Shown here in pieces: positions 55,168 to 64,000 of a DNA stretch of 64,000 nucleotides (position 1 is the first letter of the stretch; every line of letters starts with the position of its first letter). Both the position numbers and the translations under genes were made by a program. Below the pieces are notes generated by a model that worked only from the letters and a program-made list of their open reading frames with translations, had not been told where the DNA came from and did no database searches. The DNA comes from Duganella levis (GTDB lineage: Bacteria; Pseudomonadota; Gammaproteobacteria; Burkholderiales; Burkholderiaceae_D), in contig NZ_WWCT01000008.1 in NCBI RefSeq assembly GCF_009857605.1, forward strand, positions 62,001-126,000. Direction: 5' to 3'.

Positions 55168-57972
55168 GTGACTGTGCGCTTTTCCGCCCTTGCCGCGCTG
55201 TGCACCGCTGCCGCCTTGCTGCTGGCTGCGGTTCCGGCCTTGGCGCTGGAAAAAGTTACCCTGCAACTCAAGCACGTCCACCAGTTCCAGTTTGCCGGCT
55301 ATTACGCTGCACTGGAGCTGGGTTATTACCGCGAAGCCGGGCTGGACGTGCGAATTCTCGAAGGGACGGACGGCAATGCGCCCGAGCGCGATGTGATTGC
55401 CGGCCGGGCCGAATACGGCACCGGCAGCAGCAGCCTGCTGCTGGCGCGCATGGCCGGCAAGCCGGTGGTGGTGCTGGGCGTGATTTTCCAGCATTCGCCG
55501 TATGCGCTGGCGATGCGCCAGGGCGGCGCCGAACCTGATATCCGCCGCCTGATCGGCAAGCGCGCCATGATCGGCTCCCTCACCGACGACCTCGGCAACG
55601 CCGACGAACTGCTGGCCTATCTGACCAAGGAAGGCGTACCGTCCACCAGCTTCCAGCGCGTCGAGCACAGTTTCAATCCGGATGACCTGATCAACGGCAA
55701 GGTCGACGCCATGGCGATCTATACCACCAACGAGCCGGACACCTTCGACCGCCTCGGCTTTCCATATGATATCTACAGCCCGCGCTCGGTCGGCATCGAC
55801 TTCTACGGCGACAACCTGTTTACCAGCGAGCAGGAGCTGGCCAACCATCCGGCACGCGTGAGCGCCTTCCGCGCCGCCAGCATGCGAGGCTGGCAGTGGG
55901 CCATGAGCCACCAGGAAGAGGCGGCGGATATGATACTCAGCAAGTATTCCCGCCGCAGCGACCGCCAGCACCTGCTGTACGAAGCGCGCCAGATGGTGCC
56001 GCTGGTGCAGCCGGTGCTGGTGGAAATCGGCTACATGAATCCGGACCGCTGGCAGCATATTGCCGACGTCTACGCCGGACTGGGTATGATGCTGCGCCAG
56101 GCACGCTTCGACGGCTTTATGTACCGCGTCGACACCGCCCGCGCCAGCCTGGCGTGGCTGTACCGGCTGCTGGTGGCCGTGGTGCTGCTGCTGGTGCTGG
56201 GCGCGGCCATTCACTTCAGTTTGCTGGCGCGCGAGCGCAAGCGCGCGCTGGAAACCATCCGCCACGGTGAGCGGCGCTTCCGCACCATGTTCGAGGCGTC
56301 ACCGCTGGGCATTGCGCTGATCGATTCGATCACGTATGAATACCGCGATATCAATGCACGTTACCAGGAGATACTGGGGCGTTCGCAGCATGAGCTGCGG
56401 GCGCTGCGCTGGCTGGAAGTGGGCCATCCTGACGATGTGGTGCAGATCAAGGCGGAGATGGCGCTGCTGACCACGCAGCAGATCAGCAGCTTCAAGGCGC
56501 TCAGCCGGCTGTTCCGGCCGGACGGCACGGTGACCTGGATCGATGTCTCGGTCAACGCCATCGAACCCGAGGCCGGCAGCCATCCGCACCACCTGTGCAT
56601 GATCGAGGACGTCACCGCCAAGAAGCAGAGCGAGGCGCTGATCTGGCAGCAGGCCAATTTCGACACGCTGACGCAGCTGCCCAACCGCCGCATGTTCCTC
56701 GACCGGCTCGCGCACGACATGCTCAAGAGCCAGCGCGACAAGTCGCGCATTGCCGTGCTGTTCATCGACCTCGACCACTTCAAGGAAGTCAACGACACGC
56801 TCGGCCACCAGCAGGGCGACGTGTTGCTGATCGATGCCGCGCGCCGCATCAGCGCCTGCGTGCGCAAGTCGGACACGGTGGCGCGCCTGGGCGGCGACGA
56901 ATTCACCGTCATCCTGACCGAGCTGGAGGCGCCGGACCATGTTGAACGCATCGCCCAGTCCATTCTTAACAGCTTGCTGAAGCCGTTCGATCTGGGCCAG
57001 GAGCAGGCATTTGTCTCGGCCAGCATCGGCATCACGCTGTACCCGGACGACGCGCTGGACATCGACGACCTGCTCAAGCACGCAGACCAGGCCATGTACG
57101 CGGCCAAGGGTGCCGGTCGCAACCGCTACAGCTATTTCACGCCGACCTTGCAGGTGGCGGCGCTGAACCGCATGCGCCTGACCAACGACCTGCGCGGCGC
57201 GCTCAAGGGCCAGCAGTTCGCGCTGTATTTCCAGCCGATCGTGCACCTGGAAAGCGGCGCCATCCACAAGGCTGAGGCGCTGATACGCTGGAACCATCCG
57301 CAGCGCGGGCTGGTCAGTCCGCTGGAATTCATTCCGCTGGCCGAAGCGAGCGGGCTGATCGTCGAGATCGGCGAATGGGTGTTCCACGAATCGGCGCGCT
57401 GGGTGCAGCGCTGGCGGCAGCAGGTGCATGGCGAGTTCCAGGTCAGCCTGAACCAGTCGCCGCTGGAATTCCAGCGCGAGGGCAGTTCTTACCAGGGCTG
57501 GCTGGCGCATTTGCAATCGCTGGCGCTGCCCGGCCAGTCGCTGGTGGTGGAGATCACCGAAGGGCTGCTGCTGGACGCCAGCAGCGCGGTCAGCAACCGC
57601 CTGCTGCAACTGCGCGACGCCGGCATCCAGGTCGCGCTGGACGACTTCGGCACCGGCTACTCGTCGCTGTCCTATTTGAAGAAGTTCGACATCGACTACC
57701 TGAAGATCGACCGCTCCTTCACCCGCAACCTGGCGCCCGAATCCAGCGACATGGCCTTGTCGGAAGCCATCATCGTCATGGCCCACAAGCTGGGCCTGAA
57801 AGTCATCGCCGAGGGCGTGGAGACGCCCGAACAGCGCGACCTGCTGGCCGCCGCCGGCTGCGACTACGGGCAAGGTTATCTATTTGCCAAGCCGATGCCA
57901 GCCGAGCAGTTCGACGCCTTCCTGCGCGATAATGCTATGCCGCTTGCAGCGTCGATAGTCAAAGCCAATTGA
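55168..57972 (+). CDS. THI5/NMT1-like periplasmic sensor with PAS, GGDEF and EAL domains
   Basis: This 934-residue receptor has a signal sequence (residues 1-26) and a periplasmic NMT1/THI5-like substrate-binding domain to about residue 310 (HQFQFAGYYAALELGYYREAG). One membrane helix lies near 327-350, then come PAS (about 375-490), GGDEF and EAL. The cyclase motif GGDEF is intact at 575-579 with an RKSD inhibitory site before it. The phosphodiesterase EAL is at 703-705, with DDFGTGYSSL later. Either activity is possible. The GTG at 55168 is preferred, with CGGGAA before it. Confidence 0.9.
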   Translation: MTVRFSALAALCTAAALLLAAVPALALEKVTLQLKHVHQFQFAGYYAALELGYYREAGLDVRILEGTDGNAPERDVIAGRAEYGTGSSSLLLARMAGKPVVVLGVIFQHSPYALAMRQGGAEPDIRRLIGKRAMIGSLTDDLGNADELLAYLTKEGVPSTSFQRVEHSFNPDDLINGKVDAMAIYTTNEPDTFDRLGFPYDIYSPRSVGIDFYGDNLFTSEQELANHPARVSAFRAASMRGWQWAMSHQEEAADMILSKYSRRSDRQHLLYEARQMVPLVQPVLVEIGYMNPDRWQHIADVYAGLGMMLRQARFDGFMYRVDTARASLAWLYRLLVAVVLLLVLGAAIHFSLLARERKRALETIRHGERRFRTMFEASPLGIALIDSITYEYRDINARYQEILGRSQHELRALRWLEVGHPDDVVQIKAEMALLTTQQISSFKALSRLFRPDGTVTWIDVSVNAIEPEAGSHPHHLCMIEDVTAKKQSEALIWQQANFDTLTQLPNRRMFLDRLAHDMLKSQRDKSRIAVLFIDLDHFKEVNDTLGHQQGDVLLIDAARRISACVRKSDTVARLGGDEFTVILTELEAPDHVERIAQSILNSLLKPFDLGQEQAFVSASIGITLYPDDALDIDDLLKHADQAMYAAKGAGRNRYSYFTPTLQVAALNRMRLTNDLRGALKGQQFALYFQPIVHLESGAIHKAEALIRWNHPQRGLVSPLEFIPLAEASGLIVEIGEWVFHESARWVQRWRQQVHGEFQVSLNQSPLEFQREGSSYQGWLAHLQSLALPGQSLVVEITEGLLLDASSAVSNRLLQLRDAGIQVALDDFGTGYSSLSYLKKFDIDYLKIDRSFTRNLAPESSDMALSEAIIVMAHKLGLKVIAEGVETPEQRDLLAAAGCDYGQGYLFAKPMPAEQFDAFLRDNAMPLAASIVKAN

Positions 57973-57992
57973 AACTATTGGAACAATCAATT

Positions 57993-58020
57993 TTGCAAAT
58001 GGCGGGAAAAGCCTTACACT
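57993..58020 (+). promoter_or_regulatory. Candidate ahpC promoter
   Basis: TTGCAA (57993-57998) and TACACT (58015-58020) are 16 bases apart, 40 bases upstream of the ahpC ATG. No clear OxyR site was recognised by eye. Confidence 0.45.
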
Positions 58021-58059
58021 GGCGTCTCAATGATTCACAACCCCAACGAGGAAACCACC

Positions 58060-58623
58060 ATGTCCCTGATCAATACCCAAATCAAACCATTCAAGGCCCA
58101 GGCTTACCACGCAGGTAAATTCATCGAGGTCAGCGACGAGACCCTGAAAGGCAAGTGGGCGGTCCTGATGTTCTACCCAGCCGACTTCACCTTCGTCTGC
58201 CCTACCGAACTGGAAGATCTGGCCGATTTCCAACCTGAATTCGCCAAACTGGGCGTGGAAGTTTACGGCGTGTCGACCGACACCCACTTCGCTCACAAAG
58301 CATGGCACGACACCTCGGACGCGATCAAGAAAGTGAATTACCCACTGATCGGCGACCCAACCGGCACCCTGTCGCGCAACTTCGAAGTCATGATCGAAGA
58401 AGAAGGCCTGGCACTGCGCGGTACCTTCGTGATCAATCCAGAAGGCCAGATCAAAGTGCTGGAAGTGCACGACAACGGCATCGGCCGCGACGCTTCGGAA
58501 CTGCTGCGCAAAGTTAAAGCAGCTAAATACGTTGCCGAGCACCCAGGCCAGGTTTGCCCAGCTAAATGGACCGAAGGCGCAGCGACCCTGACCCCATCGC
58601 TGGACCTGGTTGGCAAGATCTAA
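58060..58623 (+). CDS. ahpC: Alkyl hydroperoxide reductase subunit C
   Basis: This 187-residue 2-Cys peroxiredoxin reduces hydrogen peroxide and organic hydroperoxides in the cytoplasm. The peroxidatic cysteine is Cys47 in FTFVCPTE and the resolving one Cys166 in GQVCPAKW. The ATG at 58060 follows a GAGGAAA site. An upstream in-frame ATG at 58030 lies in the leader and is less likely. AhpF, its reductase, is encoded 96 bases downstream. Codon use is strongly biased, as expected for a highly expressed gene. Confidence 0.97.
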   Translation: MSLINTQIKPFKAQAYHAGKFIEVSDETLKGKWAVLMFYPADFTFVCPTELEDLADFQPEFAKLGVEVYGVSTDTHFAHKAWHDTSDAIKKVNYPLIGDPTGTLSRNFEVMIEEEGLALRGTFVINPEGQIKVLEVHDNGIGRDASELLRKVKAAKYVAEHPGQVCPAKWTEGAATLTPSLDLVGKI

Positions 58624-58661
58624 ATCTTGAGCAACAAAGCAGCACACAAGTAGTTACCGCG

Positions 58662-58689
58662 ATGCCGGACCGGGCGTCCGGCCCGGCAT
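58662..58689 (+). promoter_or_regulatory. Stem-loop between ahpC and ahpF
   Basis: ATGCCGGACCGG-GCGT-CCGGCCCGGCAT forms a 12-bp stem with one mismatch and no T-run. Such an intercistronic hairpin may protect the ahpC message or reduce read-through into ahpF, giving more AhpC than AhpF. Confidence 0.6.
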
Positions 58690-58719
58690 ACGCCTAAATA
58701 TTTGTAAAGGAAGAAAATC

Positions 58720-60318
58720 ATGTTGGACGCTACCCTCAAAACCCAGTTGAAAGCCTACCTGGAAAAAGTGGTTTACCCACTGGAGCTGGTCGCCTCTCTC
58801 GATGACAGCGCCAAAGCCCGCGAGATGAAAGAACTGCTCCTCGAAATTAGCGAGTTGAGCGACAAAATCACGCTGGTCGAGCGCACCGAAGCGGGCGTCC
58901 GCGCACCGTCGTTCAGCATCAACCGTGCTGGCACCGATATCGCCGTGCGTTTCGCCGCGATTCCGATGGGCCACGAATTCACCTCGCTGGTGCTGGCGCT
59001 GCTGCAAGTCGGCGGCCACACCATCAAATTTGACGAAGCCGTGATCGAGCAAATCCGCAACCTGGATGGCGATTACGAATTCGAAACCTTCATGTCGCTG
59101 ACCTGCCATAACTGCCCGGACGTGGTGCAGGCGCTGAACGCCATGTCGGTGATTAACCCACGCATCAAAGTCACCACCATCGATGGCGGCCTGTTCGCCA
59201 AGGAAGTGGAAGAGCGCCAGATCCTGGCCGTGCCGATGATGTTCCTGAACGGCCAGCATTTCGGCCAGGGCCGTACCTCGGTCGAGGAAATCCTCGCCAA
59301 GCTGGACACCAATGCCGGCGTCCGCCAGGCAGCCGAGATCAGCAAGAAAGACGTGTTCGACGTGCTGGTGGTCGGCGGTGGCCCAGCCGGCGCGGCAGCG
59401 GCGATCTACGCCGCCCGCAAAGGCATCCGTACCGGTGTGCTGGCCGAGCGTTTCGGCGGCCAGGTGCTGGATACGCTGGCGATCGAGAACTTTATCTCGG
59501 TCAAGGCCACCGAAGGCCCGAAATTTGCAGTGGCGCTGGAACAGCACGTCCGCGAATACGAAGTGGACATCATGAACACCCAGCGCGCCAGCAAGCTGGT
59601 GCAGGTAGGCAAGCTGACCGAAGTGCATACCGCTTCCGGCGGCGTGCTGAAAGCCAAGTCGGTGATCCTGGCGACCGGCGCCCGCTGGCGCGAAATCAAC
59701 GTGCCGGGCGAGAAGGAATACCGCAACCACGGTGTGGCCTACTGCCCGCATTGCGATGGTCCGCTGTTCAAGGGCAAGCGCGTGTCGGTGATCGGCGGCG
59801 GTAACTCCGGCGTGGAAGCGGCGATCGACCTGGCCGGCCTGGTCAAGCATGTGACGCTGATCGAGTTTGGCGCTGAACTGCGCGCCGACGCGGTGCTGCA
59901 ACGCAAGCTGCGCAGCCTGCCGAATGTCACCGTGATCACCTCGGCGCAAACCACCGAGATCCACGGCGACGGCAAGATCGTCAACGGCCTGAGCTACACC
60001 GACCGCAACACCAGCGTGTCGCACAAGGTTGAGCTGGAAGGCGTGTTCGTGCAGATCGGCCTGGTGCCGAATACCGAGTGGCTGAAAGGCACGGTAGCCC
60101 TGTCGCGTCATGGCGAGATCGAAGTCGATGCGCGTGGCCAGACCTCGCTGCCGGGTGTGTTTGCCGCCGGCGACGTCACCACCGTGCCGTACAAGCAGAT
60201 CATCATCGCCACCGGCGAAGGCGCGAAAGCGGCACTGTCCGCCTTCGATCACCTGATCCGCTCTGACGACGAAGAAGTCGTCGAAGAGTCGGCCGACAAG
60301 CACGCGATGACCGCGTAA
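58720..60318 (+). CDS. ahpF: Alkyl hydroperoxide reductase subunit F
   Basis: This 532-residue flavoprotein passes electrons from NADH to AhpC. The N-terminal part is two thioredoxin-like folds with the redox pair Cys129/Cys132 in CHNC. The C-terminal part is thioredoxin-reductase-like, with [17 protein letters not shown] for FAD, Cys342/Cys345 in YCPHC and [14 protein letters not shown] for NADH. A strong AAGGAAG ribosome site precedes the ATG. The gene ends in a bidirectional terminator shared with the convergent gene. Confidence 0.97.
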   Translation: MLDATLKTQLKAYLEKVVYPLELVASLDDSAKAREMKELLLEISELSDKITLVERTEAGVRAPSFSINRAGTDIAVRFAAIPMGHEFTSLVLALLQVGGHTIKFDEAVIEQIRNLDGDYEFETFMSLTCHNCPDVVQALNAMSVINPRIKVTTIDGGLFAKEVEERQILAVPMMFLNGQHFGQGRTSVEEILAKLDTNAGVRQAAEISKKDVFDVLVVGGGPAGAAAAIYAARKGIRTGVLAERFGGQVLDTLAIENFISVKATEGPKFAVALEQHVREYEVDIMNTQRASKLVQVGKLTEVHTASGGVLKAKSVILATGARWREINVPGEKEYRNHGVAYCPHCDGPLFKGKRVSVIGGGNSGVEAAIDLAGLVKHVTLIEFGAELRADAVLQRKLRSLPNVTVITSAQTTEIHGDGKIVNGLSYTDRNTSVSHKVELEGVFVQIGLVPNTEWLKGTVALSRHGEIEVDARGQTSLPGVFAAGDVTTVPYKQIIIATGEGAKAALSAFDHLIRSDDEEVVEESADKHAMTA

Positions 60319-60332
60319 TCTAAGCCGGCATT

Positions 60333-60368
60333 AAACAAAAATGGGAGCCTCGGCTCCCGTTTTTGTTT
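60333..60368. terminator. Bidirectional terminator after ahpF
   Basis: GGGAGCC-TC-GGCTCCC flanked by A-rich and T-rich runs (AAACAAAAA and TTTTTGTTT) can end transcription of ahpF and, from the other strand, of the gene ending at 60367. Confidence 0.9.
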
Positions 60369-60852
60369 ATTTCTTCAGCACCCCCGAGTTTCGCCCGAAC
60401 TCGCCGAGCATATTATCCAATCCCCGAAAGCCAAACAGCAGTGCGGCAATCACCAGAATGGTGACAAAATTCACAGCCAGATTGCCGCTGACATCTGCTG
60501 CCCACCCTTTCCAACTACGCTTCTGCTGTTGGTTGGCTTGAATCACTTCCAGTTGTTCCCCTACCTTCGTCGCCAAAAAATCCTGCTCCAACTCGCGTTT
60601 GCGTAGCTCCAGCGTTTTCCCAACTAATTGCTGCATTAATTTTTCGGCTTGCTGCACGTACATCTTGCGCATGCTCGGAGTACAGCAGGAAAGATAAAAT
60701 GTTTCTAGTTCGACTTGCGTAGCTTCTTTGCCGTTCTTTTCAAGAATTGCGCGCAGTGACTCAGCTTTATGCTGTTTATAAACGGTATAGGCGAAGATAG
60801 CGAGGGCTTCGCTGCTGCATTCCTGCGCGAGTAATTGATACATGGCAGGCAT
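60367..60852 (-). CDS. Hypothetical protein with C-terminal membrane helix
   Basis: This 161-residue protein is not one I recognise. The first 110 residues are helical and polar, with a Cys pair (YLSCCTPSMRKMY) near residue 55 and a coiled-coil-like stretch (LRKRELEQDFLATKVGEQLE). A hydrophobic segment AVNFVTILVIAALLFGF near residues 127-143 is probably a membrane anchor. It follows a 63-residue gene by 13 bases and shares a terminator with ahpF. The start and length are supported by the tight spacing only. Confidence 0.6.
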   Translation of the reverse strand: MPAMYQLLAQECSSEALAIFAYTVYKQHKAESLRAILEKNGKEATQVELETFYLSCCTPSMRKMYVQQAEKLMQQLVGKTLELRKRELEQDFLATKVGEQLEVIQANQQQKRSWKGWAADVSGNLAVNFVTILVIAALLFGFRGLDNMLGEFGRNSGVLKK

Positions 60853-60865
60853 GATGATGGCCCAT

Positions 60866-61057
60866 TTAATTCTTGAATGTCTCTTTCCATGCTGCGTCTA
60901 ATGCAGCTCGAATTTCTTCACTGGTGAAATGCGCGCTGGGCCAGTCATCGAAGAACTTCTTGGGGCGCGGTTTGCCTGCACGTTCGTTGCGCATATCTTC
61001 GTCGACAGCCCTGCAAATCTCACGGATTTCTTCCGAGGTAAGATTGTCGAATCTCAT
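60866..61057 (-). CDS. Small hypothetical protein with duplicated TSEEIR motif
   Basis: This 63-residue acidic protein contains two related segments, LTSEEIREICRAVDE at residues 6-20 and FTSEEIRAALDAAWK at 44-58, joined by a basic linker (AGKPRPKKFF). A GGAGG-type ribosome site lies just before the ATG. It is not recognised as a named family. It is the first gene of a two-gene unit with the membrane-anchored protein that follows. Confidence 0.6.
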   Translation of the reverse strand: MRFDNLTSEEIREICRAVDEDMRNERAGKPRPKKFFDDWPSAHFTSEEIRAALDAAWKETFKN

Positions 61058-61123
61058 AATCGCCTCCTGTATAGATCTCAGGCCAGTGTACGCCGTGTGT
61101 TGCGGCGCACGTTTGATATGGCT

Positions 61124-62251
61124 CTAGGAGGTCAGGTCGTAGCTGGCTTGCTTGGTGCGCAGGGCCATGGCGTTGCGGTGGCGGGCGCGCAAGCGTGGGT
61201 CGGTGATCAGCCTGCCCAGCGTTTCGCCGATCACCATCACCACGCCCAGCAAGGGCAGCACCAGCATCAGCCCGGCCACGCCGGCCACCGAGCCGCCGAT
61301 AAAAATCATCAGCACGGTAATCAGCGGATGGATGTGCAGGCTGCGGCCCAGCGTCAACGGCATGAAGACGAAGTCGTCCAGCAGGCGTACCAGGATGAAT
61401 ACGCCGATTGCCATATACGCCACCGACGGTTGCGACGGCGCATCGGTCGACGCCACCATCACCACCAGCATGCAGCCGACGATCGAACCGACATACGGCA
61501 CCCACGCCAGCAGCGCCGCAATCAGCCCCAGCACCAGCGGCGACGACACGCCGATCGCCCACAAGCCCAAGGCCAGCACCGCTGTGTCGAGCACGGTCAG
61601 CCGTATCAGCCCCTTGAAGTAGCGGTGCGCGGTCTGGTCGACTTCATGCAGCAGGCATAGCGTGCGTTCAAAGAAGGCATTCGGCACCGCCCGCGCCAGG
61701 AATTTTTTAAAGCGCAGGCCGTCGCGCAAAAAGAAGAAGGTCAGGAACGGCGCCAGCAGCAGCGACGGCAGCCACGCCACCACCGTCACCAAAATGTCGG
61801 TCAGGTGCGACTGGATGAAGTCGCCCGTGAATTCGCTCATGCGCTGGTTGACGGTGTCGGCCAGCGCCACCTGTTTCAGCAAGGGGAACTGCTGCTCCAG
61901 CGCCACCATCGTATGGCGCACGAATTCCAGCCCGCCGGCCAGGTAGATGCCCAGCATTTCCTGCCACGAGGTGGTCGGCGCGGATTTCCAGTACACCGCC
62001 GCCAGCACGGCCAGCGCCACCAGCAGCAGGGACACCGTGCCGACCATGAAGGTGGCGGCGTTCTGGCTGAAGCCCATGCGGATCAGGCGCTGCGTCGGCG
62101 GTTGCAGAATGTAGTACAGCACGATGCCGAGCAGGAAGGGCACGGCCAGGAACAGCATCTGCTGCAACAGGAACAGCAGCCCGCAGGTGGCGGCGATGAT
62201 GCCGCTCCACACCACCGGCCCGCCGCGCTGTTGCGTCGGCAGCAGATTCAT
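61124..62251 (-). CDS. AI-2E (PerM) family permease
   Basis: This 375-residue membrane protein has the seven- to eight-helix pattern of the AI-2E transporter family. Examples are LLAPFLTFFFLRDG in the middle and LLAWVPYVGSIVGCMLVVMVAS and GGSVAGVAGLMLVLPLLGVVMV toward the end. Members export or import small molecules or ions, and substrates differ widely. The start at 62251 overlaps the stop of the upstream cyclic-nucleotide-binding gene by four bases, so longer frames reaching 62800 are rejected. Confidence 0.88.
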   Translation of the reverse strand: MNLLPTQQRGGPVVWSGIIAATCGLLFLLQQMLFLAVPFLLGIVLYYILQPPTQRLIRMGFSQNAATFMVGTVSLLLVALAVLAAVYWKSAPTTSWQEMLGIYLAGGLEFVRHTMVALEQQFPLLKQVALADTVNQRMSEFTGDFIQSHLTDILVTVVAWLPSLLLAPFLTFFFLRDGLRFKKFLARAVPNAFFERTLCLLHEVDQTAHRYFKGLIRLTVLDTAVLALGLWAIGVSSPLVLGLIAALLAWVPYVGSIVGCMLVVMVASTDAPSQPSVAYMAIGVFILVRLLDDFVFMPLTLGRSLHIHPLITVLMIFIGGSVAGVAGLMLVLPLLGVVMVIGETLGRLITDPRLRARHRNAMALRTKQASYDLTS

Positions 62252-62727
62252 AGCGCCTCCAGTTGCGGCTTGCCGGTCATCCAGTCGCGCAGGCGGCGGC
62301 CGATGTGGCGCGCCAGGGCCAGCGAGATCTTGTAGCCGATCACGGGATCGGTTTCCATCAGGCCCATGAAGTCGGCGCGGAAGAATACCGCTAGTTCGCA
62401 GTTGTCCAGCGCGCGCGTCTGGGCGTTGCGCGGGGCGTTGTCCAGCAGCGCCAGGTCGCCGAAGAAGGAGCCGGACGACAGTTCCGCCACCACTTCGCGT
62501 CCCGCCCCCAGCTGGCGGCTGATGATCACGCGGCCCGACGTCACCAGGTACAGCGCCTGGCCTTCCTCGCCTTCGTCGAAGATGATTTCTTCGGCCAGGT
62601 AGCGGCGCTCGTGCATCAGGCCGTCGATGATTTTCAGTTCGAGCGGGGTCAGCGAATCGAACAGCGCCGAATCTTTCAGGCGCAGCAAACGGGGTGACAG
62701 GGCGGGGGACTTGAACAGGCCAAACAT
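62248..62727 (-). CDS. Single-domain cyclic-nucleotide-binding protein
   Basis: This 159-residue protein is one cNMP-binding domain, with EEGQALYLVTSGRVIIS and the phosphate-binding cassette region GSFFGDLALLDNAPRNAQTRA near residues 85-105. It has no DNA-binding helix-turn-helix, so it is not a Crp-type transcription factor. The cassette has Asn-Ala where cAMP-binding proteins often have Arg-Ser or Arg-Thr, so a nucleotide ligand is uncertain. It is coupled to the AI-2E permease and may regulate it. The ATG at 62727 follows a GGAG site. Confidence 0.82.
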   Translation of the reverse strand: MFGLFKSPALSPRLLRLKDSALFDSLTPLELKIIDGLMHERRYLAEEIIFDEGEEGQALYLVTSGRVIISRQLGAGREVVAELSSGSFFGDLALLDNAPRNAQTRALDNCELAVFFRADFMGLMETDPVIGYKISLALARHIGRRLRDWMTGKPQLEAL

Positions 62728-62924
62728 GAGGCAAAACTCCTGCGGAAATAACGGGGCAGCATCCATTGTCGCCGGTTTTACGGCGGCTGCCGCCACCCAA
62801 AGGGAATTGTTGCTAATTCATCACATATTTGCCGCCGCCGCGTCACTTGCAAGGTCATACCCTTGACATACTCGGCCGCTAAGCTGGCGCCCGCAATCCC
62901 ACCACAACAACCAGCAGAGCAGAG

Positions 62925-64000
62925 ATGAATATCAAACGTAGCCAAATTGCGAGCGCCGCCGCGCTGTGCGCCTGCCAGGCCATGATGGTCGCCCACGCCG
63001 ACACCATCGCCGACACCGCCACCACCGCCGCAGATAGCCAACAGTCCATCATCGTCACCGGCACCCGCGCCAGCAACCGTACCCAGTTCGACACGCTGGC
63101 GCCAGTCGACGTGTTCAGCCGCGAGGACATCGCCGCCGTCGCCTCGTCCGACCTCAACGACGTGCTGGCCCAGCTGGTGCCGTCGTACGTGGTGCAGCGC
63201 CTGCCGATGGCCGATGGCCAGGTATTCGTCCGCCCGGCCACCTTGCGCGGCCTGTCGCCGGACCAGACGCTGGTGCTGGTCAACGGCCGCCGCTTCCACC
63301 GCAGTGCGCTGCTGGGTGCGCGCGGTGCGCAGGCGCCCGACCTGGCGCAGATTCCGAGCAGCGCCATCAAGCGCATCGAGGTGCTGCGTGACGGCGCCTC
63401 GGCGCAATACGGTTCGGACGCGATTGCCGGCGTCATCAACATCATTCTGGACGACAGCCTCGGCGGCGAACTGACCGCCCAGCATTCGCAATACAGCGAA
63501 GGCGACGGCAAGGCCAACGAGTTGCACGCCAAGTACGGCTTCATGCTGGGCGAGCATGCGCGCATCGCGCTGTTTGCCGAGGCAGCGCAATCCGATCCGA
63601 CCTCGCGCACCCGCCAGCGTCCGGACGCCATCGCATTCCAGGCCGCGCATCCAACGCTGAGCGTACCGAATCCGGTGCAGCGCTGGGGCCAGCCGGAACT
63701 GGAAAGCCAGCACCTCGGCTACAACGCCACGCTGGACCTGGGCAACGAGCTGGAAGCCTACAGCTACGGCCTGTTCGCGCACAGCGATGGCACCTCGGAC
63801 TTCAACTGGCGCAATCCGGACACCGGCACCACGGTCTACAAGCTGACCACGATTTTCCCTGGCTGGGATGTGCGCAGCATTTATCCGGTCGGCTTCAGCC
63901 CGCAGTACACCAACAAGCAGAACGACATGCAACTGCTGGCCGGTCTGCGCGGTCGCATGAGCGAAGCGCTGGGCTGGGACGTCAGTGCCTCCTACGGCCG
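62925..64000 (+). CDS. TonB-dependent receptor (5' part, runs off the window)
   Basis: The first 358 codons are present with no stop before the window end. A signal peptide (residues 1-26) is followed by a plug domain with SIIVTGTRASNRTQFDTLAP, LRGLSPDQTLVLVNGRR and AIKRIEVLRDGASAQYGSDA. The beta-barrel begins near residue 180. This type of outer-membrane receptor imports siderophores, haem, cobalamin or glycans; the ligand cannot be told. A 197-base gap separates it from the divergent cNMP-binding gene. Confidence 0.92.
   Translation, partial: MNIKRSQIASAAALCACQAMMVAHADTIADTATTAADSQQSIIVTGTRASNRTQFDTLAPVDVFSREDIAAVASSDLNDVLAQLVPSYVVQRLPMADGQVFVRPATLRGLSPDQTLVLVNGRRFHRSALLGARGAQAPDLAQIPSSAIKRIEVLRDGASAQYGSDAIAGVINIILDDSLGGELTAQHSQYSEGDGKANELHAKYGFMLGEHARIALFAEAAQSDPTSRTRQRPDAIAFQAAHPTLSVPNPVQRWGQPELESQHLGYNATLDLGNELEAYSYGLFAHSDGTSDFNWRNPDTGTTVYKLTTIFPGWDVRSIYPVGFSPQYTNKQNDMQLLAGLRGRMSEALGWDVSASYG

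Overview
The window is G+C-rich chromosomal DNA of a betaproteobacterium, most likely of the Oxalobacteraceae (Massilia / Duganella / Janthinobacterium type). The reasons are gene order and protein flavour: an mla-ibaG-murA-his-tat run, a short HisG with monofunctional HisB, a hemE-priA pair and many c-di-GMP proteins. The genus is inferred from remembered gene order, not from a search.

Layout. 11-14779 (+) is one dense co-directional run: mlaA, mlaC, mlaB (outer-membrane lipid asymmetry), a YadGH-like ABC exporter, a BolA/IbaG protein, murA, then hisG-hisD-[DNA methyltransferase]-hisC-hisB-hisH-hisA-hisF-hisI-hisE, a HIT protein and tatABC. 14781-23346 (-) holds a coiled-coil membrane protein, a DUF885 protein, a 1385-aa SNF2-type helicase and an S9 peptidase. 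23347-27352 holds a REP-like hairpin, hemE, a 730-bp gene-free AT-rich interval with a duplicated DnaA-box module, and priA. 27349-38481 is housekeeping and signalling: an ArgP-like LysR regulator, a dihydrolipoamide dehydrogenase-like protein, a degenerate HD-GYP protein, rep, slyX, a diguanylate cyclase, an M48 protease and a TMEM175-like channel. 38713-42982 holds two tandem exported M3 metallopeptidases.

43016-50271 (-) is an accessory island, read here as a polymorphic type VI secretion effector array. Two PAAR-TTR proteins are each followed, through short overlaps, by a LAS-fold (M15-like) peptidase effector and an exported putative immunity protein. Around them lie an orphan effector C-terminal tip with its own immunity gene, two truncated or internally deleted immunity copies, and a duplicated piece of the neighbouring dcp 3' end. 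No VgrG or other T6SS structural gene is in the window.

50416-64000 holds VF530 and DUF4404 proteins, a YgiQ radical-SAM protein, an RCC1-propeller lipoprotein, a THI5-like/GGDEF/EAL receptor, ahpC-ahpF, two small unknown genes, an AI-2E-type permease with a cyclic-nucleotide-binding protein, and the start of a TonB-dependent receptor that runs off the end.

The two most notable regions are the DnaA-box locus between hemE and priA and the PAAR/LAS-peptidase/immunity array. I saw no rRNA, tRNA, CRISPR array or complete insertion sequence. Long antisense open frames are common because of the high G+C content and were left out.
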